Source: Legionella cardiaca (lineage in GTDB: Bacteria; Pseudomonadota; Gammaproteobacteria; Legionellales; Legionellaceae). From it: 64,000 nucleotides of DNA. Below, one piece after another: positions 57,945 through 64,000 of this stretch (positions within the stretch are counted from its first letter, which is position 1; every line of letters begins with the position of its first letter). Below the pieces are notes generated by a model that did not search any database, was not told where the DNA came from, and saw only the letters and a program-made list of their open reading frames with translations. The stretch covers positions 1,565,001 through 1,629,000 of the forward strand of contig NZ_CP119078.1 of assembly GCF_029026145.1 (NCBI RefSeq), read 5' to 3'. The position numbers and the translations under genes are program-made.

Positions 57945-58232
57945 ATGGTAAATCCGATTAATGATTCCAATACCTTCAAAGTTCTAGATTCAGAGAATCG
58001 GCTGCAACGCACCCAATCTATTGCCAAAGATCCACACACTGATGAGGATAGTCATGTCAATTTAAGCAATATTTCCAAACAACTCGCTAATTTAAAAGAA
58101 TTGATTCTTAGTGCGCCAGAAGTAAATAGTGAGCGAGTGGCATTTTTTAAAGAGCAATTGGCTAACGGGCATTATCAAATTAGTTGTAGTCAAATTGCAA
58201 CAAACATGTTTAGGGATATTGAGCTAGTCTAA
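57945..58232 (+). CDS. flgM: Anti-sigma-28 factor FlgM
   Basis: FlgM holds FliA (sigma-28) inactive until the hook is complete. The C-terminal half has the family pattern VNLSNISKQLANL, then the P-V-S-RVAFFKEQLANGHYQI stretch. Two starts are possible: 57921 (103 residues) and 57945 (95 residues). I prefer 57945, because GAGAG at 57933-57937 is ideally spaced and a transcript from the sigma-28 motif would include it; readthrough from flgA could use either. Confidence 0.88.
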   Translation: MVNPINDSNTFKVLDSENRLQRTQSIAKDPHTDEDSHVNLSNISKQLANLKELILSAPEVNSERVAFFKEQLANGHYQISCSQIATNMFRDIELV

Positions 58233-58270
58233 TTTGATTTTTAGGCTGACAAGCAAAAGGATTTTATAAA

Positions 58271-58771
58271 ATGACTCAGTCAAAACCAGCAATTTTAATG
58301 CAAATTTTGCAACAAGAAGTGAATTTCATTCAAAAACTTATTAACCTTCTATCTGATGAGAAGAACGCCTTAGTGGCTCGGGAATTTGAAGAACTTGAGC
58401 CTATTGCTGCAAAAAAACAGGAACTATCTAATCAACTTGAACAATGCACAAAACAGCGAGTTGAGTTATTAGGTTTAGATCCACACACTCAACGTGCCAA
58501 ACAAGTTTTTGAAGATTTTTTAGCACAATGCTCAACGCAGGAGGCAGAGAAAATTAGCGCCCTGAATAAAGAACTCGCAGAAAAATTAATTCTTTGTCGT
58601 GAATTAAATGCTGTTAATGGACAGGTTATTACAAGCAATATAAATACTCGTCAAGAAATTATTAATACCATTACAGGACAATCTTCAGACGACTCGACTC
58701 GTGTCTATACGGCAACAGGAAATTTAAAAACACCCCTCGAAATTAATTCTAATAACCATCAAAAAGCCTAA
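58271..58771 (+). CDS. flgN: Flagellar export chaperone FlgN-like
   Basis: The 166-residue helical protein keeps the FlgN pattern: a long N-terminal coiled helix (LQQEVNFIQKLINLLSDEK), then a Leu/Gln-rich middle (KKQELSNQLEQCTKQRVELL) and the NGQVI turn. FlgN escorts hook-associated proteins FlgK and FlgL to the export gate. It lies 38 nt after flgM. Confidence 0.85.
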   Translation: MTQSKPAILMQILQQEVNFIQKLINLLSDEKNALVAREFEELEPIAAKKQELSNQLEQCTKQRVELLGLDPHTQRAKQVFEDFLAQCSTQEAEKISALNKELAEKLILCRELNAVNGQVITSNINTRQEIINTITGQSSDDSTRVYTATGNLKTPLEINSNNHQKA

Positions 58772-58875
58772 TTAAGATGCAGTAATGATATTTTTTAAAT
58801 ATAATTTTCATTAATTGCACAATTTTTCCATTATCGATATACTCTGACCAGTTTTAATTTAATCAGGGTATATTC

Positions 58876-61329
58876 ATGTCTACAAATACTCTTTTCAATT
58901 TCATTGACTTACACATTCTGTCATTAGATCTGGGAGCAATTCATTGTAATAAATTAGAGTTGGATAAGAACAAAGATGGACATCTCTATTACCGGTGTGA
59001 ATTAAATCAATCGACTAAACCTGTTATATTAAAAAATGGCAATGAAATATATACCCTCTCAGAGCACCATATTAGTATTTATCAAATTGAGCAAAGAAAT
59101 AATCCCAGCCTAAGCCAATATCATTACACAGCTTATTTTACTGATTCGAAAGGTATGGTATTTCGTCTTCACGTATATTTTAATGACAATGACGAACTCA
59201 CGATGAACACCGTGTTTTCCAGAAAGGAACAGGGATCATTTATACCAGTAAAAACAGAAGACTTGGAAAGCAAATTCATAGAATTGGCTGTAACTAGTGT
59301 CAAACCCGTAATTTCTGCATTAAGAAAAAACCATAATAACCAGATTTCTACTTTGGAAAGACGATACATTCAGCTTGAAAAAGAAGCAAAAGCACTTTTT
59401 GGAAAAAAAGAGAAAGATACAGAATATCTGGCAAAACTCAATGCCATCTGCGTAACACTAAAAGCCCTGATTCCATTAGTAAGAAAAAGCCCTTATCAAC
59501 AGATTTATCGTTTCATTACTCGTACAAAAGCATCGATGCAAGCCCGAATAATCGAAGAAACCACTACACCTGCCAATGAGCCCCCCAAACAACAAACTTT
59601 AGTGGCTGCGTCAATTCCTGCAGCAGAAGAAAAAGCCCCGTTAATCACAGAAAACCATACATTTTTATCAATGGTTGCGGAAGAGGCCTCATTAGCTTTA
59701 GATTCTCCAAATGCGGAAACTTCTGCAAAATTTAATTCAGAAAAGAAAACACCTTCAGAGAGGAAAACCTTTGCAGCAAAACCGCAAAAACCCAAAAAAT
59801 ATGATCGGGCACTCAAGCGCTTACATCTTGCTTTTGAACAATTACAAACATCGGATACCACTGCACAAGCAAAGAATATTGAAAACCTGTTAGCTCAAAC
59901 CTATGAATTTTTGTTACTATTTGAAGAGAAGGAAACGCTCTCTTTCGAAGTTATACAGGAAATAGACAATTTACGTCGTAACATTCATTTGCTTGGTGAA
60001 TCGCTTCTTGTCTCGTTATTGTTCGAGAAAAAGTTTACTTTAGCAGCACAACTCCCTTCGTTTCATCATTTGTTAACTGACAAATACCTCAATTTAGCTT
60101 TACAAACTAGAAATCACGAACTTTTAGATTTCGTTTTAACACACGGTGACTTTAATCTTAATAGCCAGCCTGTAACGCTTAAAGTAAAAACGGCGGTTAT
60201 GCAAGAGATAACCTATTCCTCTGCCATCACAGCATGTATTAGTCGTGATAGTGGCGCTAGCCCGATGGTTCACTGCCTATCCGTTCTCTTAAAACATGGG
60301 GCATCACTCTGTGTTCAAGGAGAGAATGGTTTACCACTTGCTTATACCATTATGACCACAGACAATCATCCGCTACAGCAAGCTTTGATTAACAATAGAA
60401 ATAATACTATTGACTCAGTAAAATTTTTTAAAGAATTGCGCGGCGCACTGATAAGTTATCTTAAACAGGGTAATGCTAATGCAATTGAATATGAAGCCAT
60501 TAGCAGAGAAATAGAGAATTATGATGCTCGTATAAAAATATTATTGTGCCCAGAACTTCAAACTACAGAAGGCAAAAAACTCCAACAGCGTTTTGACTAC
60601 TTTGAAGAAAAGCATTTTGGAAACTTAAAAAGACAGTTAAAAGAAGATCCTGAGATTTCTTTTTTATCTTCTCAATTAGAGGCGGTAAGTAAAAGCTTAA
60701 TGACGCAATCCAAACAGCCTGGAACACAATTATTTTTACGTAAGACAGCTAAGGCCGTTAATGTTCTTGATCAACTTCTAGATGAGTTAGGCATTAAATT
60801 TGAATTTGAAGATCTCAAACCAGTAGTTATAGACGCTCTTAAAGGCAAGATATTACTCCACACTAAGATAAGAGAACTGCAAACTGTACAAGCAGAATTA
60901 CATAGCCATCCTGTTATAAGAAAACCTTCTAGAAGACAAAAAGAGAATTTACGTTTAGAACAAGTGCTACTAAAAGAAATTAAAGAACTTCAAGAAAAAT
61001 ATGAAATAACCCATCAGGTTGACAAATTGCAAGAATCAGTCGCAGGTTTAGCTGATTTAACAGCAGAACTTAATAGATTAGAAAAGCTACAAGAATCTCT
61101 TACTTCATTATCAACATTCTTTAAATCTCTTACGAAAGACACCAAGGCATTGGGAGAAATAGAGAGCGATAGTAAGCAACAAAAATCTCCTGCACAGCTA
61201 TTATCTTCCTTCTCTTCACTATTTGAGACTTTGACACTGGATAAAGAAGATGAGCAGGAAAAAGAAAATAAAACGGGTAAAGAGGACACGGCTGATAAGG
61301 GAGATGTTGAAACAGCAAGTTTCACTTAA
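58876..61329 (+). CDS. Large ankyrin/coiled-coil protein, Dot/Icm effector candidate
   Basis: The 817-residue protein shows no recognised enzyme domain. Residues 1-145 look globular. A basic coiled region lies at about 150-215, followed by a Pro/Ala-rich linker (225-305), a helical domain (305-395), and ankyrin-like repeats at about 398-505 (YLNLALQTRNHELLDFVLTHG and CLSVLLKHGASLCVQGENGLPLA). Coiled coil extends over roughly 600-760. The last 30 residues are rich in Glu/Lys with a Ser/Thr end (ETASFT), resembling an E-block translocation signal. No signal peptide or membrane segment is seen. It has its own gap upstream of flgN's end and a terminator after it. Confidence 0.72.
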   Translation: MSTNTLFNFIDLHILSLDLGAIHCNKLELDKNKDGHLYYRCELNQSTKPVILKNGNEIYTLSEHHISIYQIEQRNNPSLSQYHYTAYFTDSKGMVFRLHVYFNDNDELTMNTVFSRKEQGSFIPVKTEDLESKFIELAVTSVKPVISALRKNHNNQISTLERRYIQLEKEAKALFGKKEKDTEYLAKLNAICVTLKALIPLVRKSPYQQIYRFITRTKASMQARIIEETTTPANEPPKQQTLVAASIPAAEEKAPLITENHTFLSMVAEEASLALDSPNAETSAKFNSEKKTPSERKTFAAKPQKPKKYDRALKRLHLAFEQLQTSDTTAQAKNIENLLAQTYEFLLLFEEKETLSFEVIQEIDNLRRNIHLLGESLLVSLLFEKKFTLAAQLPSFHHLLTDKYLNLALQTRNHELLDFVLTHGDFNLNSQPVTLKVKTAVMQEITYSSAITACISRDSGASPMVHCLSVLLKHGASLCVQGENGLPLAYTIMTTDNHPLQQALINNRNNTIDSVKFFKELRGALISYLKQGNANAIEYEAISREIENYDARIKILLCPELQTTEGKKLQQRFDYFEEKHFGNLKRQLKEDPEISFLSSQLEAVSKSLMTQSKQPGTQLFLRKTAKAVNVLDQLLDELGIKFEFEDLKPVVIDALKGKILLHTKIRELQTVQAELHSHPVIRKPSRRQKENLRLEQVLLKEIKELQEKYEITHQVDKLQESVAGLADLTAELNRLEKLQESLTSLSTFFKSLTKDTKALGEIESDSKQQKSPAQLLSSFSSLFETLTLDKEDEQEKENKTGKEDTADKGDVETASFT

Positions 61330-61353
61330 TACACTTTCAACTTTATTGATAAC

Positions 61354-61388
61354 TATTCAAGCTTCTCAAAACAGGAGAAGCTTGAATA
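61354..61388. terminator. Bidirectional hairpin after the large effector candidate
   Basis: A perfect 14-bp stem (61354-61367 with 61375-61388) with loop AAAACAG lies between two convergent genes. Neither side has a long T-run. Confidence 0.7.
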
Positions 61389-61393
61389 AATTA

Positions 61394-62149
61394 CTAACGA
61401 GCTTGCATCCGTAGTGCGCCATCTAAACGAATTACTTCGCCATTGATCATGGAATTTTCAATAATATGCCGCACCAGGGCTGCAAATTCCTCTGGCTTTC
61501 CGAGCCGTTTTGGGAAGGTAACGGTTGCAGCCAAACTGTCTTGTACTTCCTGCGGCATATTTAATAGCATCGGTGTAGCAATAAGTCCCGGAGCAATGGT
61601 GTTTACCCTAATGGCATACTGTGCTAGTTCGCGTGCAGCAGGCAAAGTCATTGCCACAACACCTCCTTTTGAAGCGCTATAAGCCATCTGACCAATTTGC
61701 CCTTCGAATGCTGCGATGGAGGCTGTATTAATTATCACACCTCGTTCTTGTGAATTATTATCGAGCTCCAAATGCGTCATCGCTTCAGCCACAACACGCA
61801 TGACATTAAATGTACCCACTAAATTGATATCGATAACCTGTTTAAATGCTGCCAAAGGCATCGCCCCCTCTTTGCCAACCATACGTTTAGCTGGAGCAAT
61901 CCCCGCACAGTTGATACAAACCCGTGGAATTCCTATTTCATTAACAGTTTTTTTTATGGCTCGTTCAACATCTTCAGCCAAGCTCACATCGCAAGCTACC
62001 GACAAAGCAATATCTGTCAGATCAACATTCTCAATTTGCCGATCCCAAATAATTACTTTTGCACCATGAGAATTTAATAACTCGGCACAAGCTTTCCCCA
62101 TCCCAGAAGCGCCACCGGTAATAATGGCAATTTGATTATCCAGGTGCAT
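61394..62149 (-). CDS. Short-chain dehydrogenase, 3-hydroxyacyl-CoA dehydrogenase type II-like
   Basis: The 251-residue-class SDR has the cofactor loop TGGASGMG (11-18), CINCAGIAPA, and the catalytic Ser-Tyr-Lys in NTASIAAF and MAYSASKGG. The GQIGQMAYSASKGGVVAMT stretch is typical of HSD17B10-like type II 3-hydroxyacyl-CoA dehydrogenases, which act in beta-oxidation of short or branched acyl-CoAs. ATG 62149 with AAGGAG ahead is the start. It lies 56 nt downstream of the isochorismatase-like gene. Confidence 0.87.
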   Translation of the reverse strand: MHLDNQIAIITGGASGMGKACAELLNSHGAKVIIWDRQIENVDLTDIALSVACDVSLAEDVERAIKKTVNEIGIPRVCINCAGIAPAKRMVGKEGAMPLAAFKQVIDINLVGTFNVMRVVAEAMTHLELDNNSQERGVIINTASIAAFEGQIGQMAYSASKGGVVAMTLPAARELAQYAIRVNTIAPGLIATPMLLNMPQEVQDSLAATVTFPKRLGKPEEFAALVRHIIENSMINGEVIRLDGALRMQAR

Positions 62150-62205
62150 TACTACTCCTTTACTTATTATCAAAAAATTCTCAAACAAAATGTTCATTAG
62201 AACAG

Positions 62206-62751
62206 TTATTTTAAATAGGCGTTACTTAAGGCTTTAAATTCTGCCGTACCAGCCTGCCCTACCCATTCAAAAAATATCATTTCTGAAGTGACAAGTTGAA
62301 TCCCTATTTGTTTCATTCGCTTAAGACCATACTTATAATCAAGTTCTTTACGACTGCTTACTGCATCAACTACAACAAAAACATCATATCCCGCCTCTTG
62401 CAGATCAATGGCTGTTTGTAATACACAAACATGAGCTTCAATGCCTATCAAAACAAGCTGTTTTTTGTTTAACGCGTCAAGACTGTGCTTAAAAGAGGGT
62501 TCACGAAAGCAAGAGAAATGGACTTTTTCAATGTATTCTTTTTGTGGCATTAGTTCTTTTAAAGAAGTAACAGTTGCTCCTAACCCTCTAGGATATTGCT
62601 CACTCACTAACAATGGGACCTGCAATTCGCTGGCTAAACGTATAAGCCACTGACAACGATTTAACAACTGATCTGGCTCTTTGACATGCGGTGCCAATTT
62701 TTCCTGAACATCAATAAGTAATAAACAGGAGTTCTCTTTCTCCAGCAACAT
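62206..62751 (-). CDS. Isochorismatase-family cysteine hydrolase
   Basis: The 181-residue protein has the catalytic triad Asp14 (LLIDVQEKL), Lys76 (IEKVHFS) and Cys109 (IEAHVCVLQTA), followed by DAVSSR. Relatives hydrolyse amides, ureas or nicotinamide; the YcaC-like/ISOC1 type is the nearest in feel. Substrate unknown. Its promoter shares the symmetric region 62801-62842 with the trpR-like gene. Confidence 0.87.
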   Translation of the reverse strand: MLLEKENSCLLLIDVQEKLAPHVKEPDQLLNRCQWLIRLASELQVPLLVSEQYPRGLGATVTSLKELMPQKEYIEKVHFSCFREPSFKHSLDALNKKQLVLIGIEAHVCVLQTAIDLQEAGYDVFVVVDAVSSRKELDYKYGLKRMKQIGIQLVTSEMIFFEWVGQAGTAEFKALSNAYLK

Positions 62752-62800
62752 TTTCTTTCTCCCTGATAGAAAACATCATATCAACCTAAACGCGATTAAC

Positions 62801-62842
62801 TGTCAAATTTTATTTGACATAAAAAATCACTAACGTTAGAAT
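62801..62842. promoter_or_regulatory. Symmetric divergent promoter/operator for trpR-like-hisG
   Basis: TGTCAAAT-TTT-ATTTGACA (62801-62819) is a perfect 8-bp inverted repeat that presents a consensus TTGACA -35 on both strands. On the plus strand it is followed after 17 nt by TAGAAT (62837-62842), a good promoter for the TrpR-family gene and hisG. The perfect 10-bp palindrome CTAACGTTAG (62830-62839) overlaps this -10 and is a candidate operator. The minus-strand -10 is weak. Confidence 0.65.
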
Positions 62843-62874
62843 GATACAATGTTATATCACATTAATACATTATT

Positions 62875-63168
62875 ATGAAATCACACCCACATAAACAACA
62901 CTCTATTCATCATCTAATGCATGCCATTAGCTTAATTAAAAATGAAGACGAAGCATTTGCCTTTTTTACCGATCTCTGTACGCCAGCAGAAATCGAAGCA
63001 ATGGCCGATCGTTGGGAAGTCGTTCCTTTACTACAAAAAAATATTCCTTATCGCACTATTCACGAACAGACTGGTGTGAGTGTAACAACCATTACTCGCG
63101 TGGCTCGCTGCCTGACTTTTGGAAGTGGTGGTTATCAATTAATTGCTGATCGTATGGAGTCGTCGTGA
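62875..63168 (+). CDS. TrpR/YerC-family transcriptional regulator
   Basis: The 97-residue protein is of the TrpR superfamily, YerC/YecD branch: FFTDLCTPAEIEAMADRWEVV, then the helix-turn-helix IHEQTGVSVTTITRVARCL. Its stop overlaps the hisG start (GTGA), giving translational coupling. TrpR-family regulators at the head of his operons are proposed histidine-pathway repressors in other gammaproteobacteria, so autoregulated control of hisG from the palindrome at 62830-62839 is a fair inference. Confidence 0.88.
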   Translation: MKSHPHKQHSIHHLMHAISLIKNEDEAFAFFTDLCTPAEIEAMADRWEVVPLLQKNIPYRTIHEQTGVSVTTITRVARCLTFGSGGYQLIADRMESS

Positions 63169-64000
63169 AAAAACGTTTGCGTATTGCTTTACAAAAAAAA
63201 GGCCGCTTGGCCCAAGAATCTCTTAGCTTGTTACAACGTTGTGGATTGAAATTTCGTCTTAAAGAAAACGCTTTACTGACACATGTTGAGAATTTTCCCA
63301 TTGATTTGCTTTTTGTGCGTGATGATGACATTCCTACGCTAATTTTTGATGGACTATGTGATGGTGGTATTGTCGGCGAAAATGTGTTGTTTGAAGCAGC
63401 GCTTGCTTCAATTAAACAAAACTATGAAATTGTTTTGCCGTTAGGTAACTGTCGCTGCCGACTCTCAATTGCAATTCCCGAATCGTTTGATTATCAAGGC
63501 CCAGGTAGTCTTGAAGGAAAACGCATAGCAACAAGCTACCCCTATTTACTCAATCAATATTTAGAAAAACATAAAATACGTGCTGAAAGTCTTATCCTTT
63601 CAGGTTCAGTTGAGGTGGCTCCCAGAATGGGAATGGCTGATGTTATTTGTGATTTAGTCTCGAGTGGTCAAACTTTAGAAGACAATAAACTTATTGAAGT
63701 CGACACCGTTTTAACTAGTCAGGCAACATTTATACGTACGAGTGAACCTCTGGATTTATCCTTTCAGGAGTTATTGACTAAGTTAAAACGACGTATTCAA
63801 GCAGTACAACAAGCACAAGAGAGAAAATATATTCTTTTTCATGCTCCTAAAAATGCATTGGAAAGAATTTGTGAGCGTCTCCCTGGTGCCGAGTCTCCCA
63901 CGATTCTCCCTTTATCAGCAAATCCTGAGAAAGTAGCCGTTCATGTTGTTTCCAGTGAAGGAATCTTCTGGAATACCTTAGAAACTATTCAATCTTTAGG
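63165..64000 (+). CDS. hisG: ATP phosphoribosyltransferase (partial, runs off window)
   Basis: HisG joins ATP and PRPP in the first step of histidine synthesis. The start is GTG at 63165, overlapping the previous stop by 4 nt. The visible 278 residues open with RLRIALQKKGRLAQESLSLL and include DLLFVRDDDIPTLIFDG and GIVGENVLFE. The PRPP-loop region SGSVEVAPRMGMADVICDLVSSG is followed by a C-terminal regulatory domain, so it is the long, HisZ-independent form. The 3' end and any hisD lie beyond the window. Confidence 0.95.
   Translation, partial: MKKRLRIALQKKGRLAQESLSLLQRCGLKFRLKENALLTHVENFPIDLLFVRDDDIPTLIFDGLCDGGIVGENVLFEAALASIKQNYEIVLPLGNCRCRLSIAIPESFDYQGPGSLEGKRIATSYPYLLNQYLEKHKIRAESLILSGSVEVAPRMGMADVICDLVSSGQTLEDNKLIEVDTVLTSQATFIRTSEPLDLSFQELLTKLKRRIQAVQQAQERKYILFHAPKNALERICERLPGAESPTILPLSANPEKVAVHVVSSEGIFWNTLETIQSL

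Noticed and set aside
1..64000. CRISPR array, tRNA/rRNA genes, intact insertion sequence, prophage or defence island
   Set aside because: Intergenic regions were read on both strands; no spaced direct repeats, cloverleaf sequences, transposase, integrase or known defence domains were found.

Overview
This AT-rich window reads as the chromosome of a Legionella species. The evidence is an intact housekeeping backbone with gammaproteobacterial gene order (rpsB-tsf-pyrH-frr, guaB-guaA, gatCAB, minDE, flgA-flgM-flgN), combined with genes known mainly from Legionella: a SidP-type phosphoinositide phosphatase beside a ProQ/FinO RNA chaperone of the RocC type, a SET-domain protein, and several orphan proteins with membrane or coiled-coil segments. 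No database search was run; family names come from motifs read in the translations.

Layout. 1-11.1 kb: a small membrane protein (effector candidate), aconitase, an amino-acid permease, PutA, a YkuD-like transpeptidase and a secreted phytochelatin-synthase-like protease. 11.2-15.2 kb: rocC, ubiG, a degenerate uracil-DNA glycosylase relative and sidP. 15.3-21.2 kb: a tightly packed arginine-succinyltransferase operon (M20 hydrolase, astA, astD, astB, spermidine-synthase-like protein) with no astC or astE. 21.3-23.5 kb: an orphan membrane-anchored protein and a Stealth-family sugar-phosphate transferase. 23.6-34.4 kb: frr-pyrH-tsf-rpsB, a Spy-like protein, map-glnD, tadA-guaA-guaB. 34.4-38.7 kb: a degraded repeat element, a TetR-type regulator, a 45-residue cysteine-rich lipoprotein, minDE and a SET protein with a C-terminal membrane tail. 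38.8-46 kb: FadE, a hydrolase, a DUF1189-type protein and ugpC-ugpE-ugpA. 46-52.5 kb: a quinone oxidoreductase, a cytochrome P450 pseudogene, a ClC antiporter, a fused anthranilate synthase and a secreted nucleoside hydrolase. 52.7-58.8 kb: gatCAB, a lipoprotein L,D-transpeptidase, cytochrome c and flgA-flgM-flgN. 58.9-64 kb: an 817-residue ankyrin/coiled-coil effector candidate, a short-chain dehydrogenase, an isochorismatase-like hydrolase, and a TrpR-family regulator translationally coupled to hisG, which runs off the window.

Metabolically the window fits an amino-acid-using intracellular bacterium: PutA and the Ast enzymes feed proline and arginine to glutamate, which aconitase and the TCA cycle use; FadE and Ugp point to host lipid-derived substrates. 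There is no CRISPR array, no tRNA or rRNA gene, no intact insertion sequence and no recognisable phage-defence cluster. The less ordinary content lies in the candidate effectors, the periplasmic phytochelatin-synthase-like protein, the incomplete Ast pathway, and several regulatory structures (rpsB leader and rpsB-tsf attenuator, a sigma-28 motif at flgM, a symmetric divergent promoter at trpR-like/hisG).
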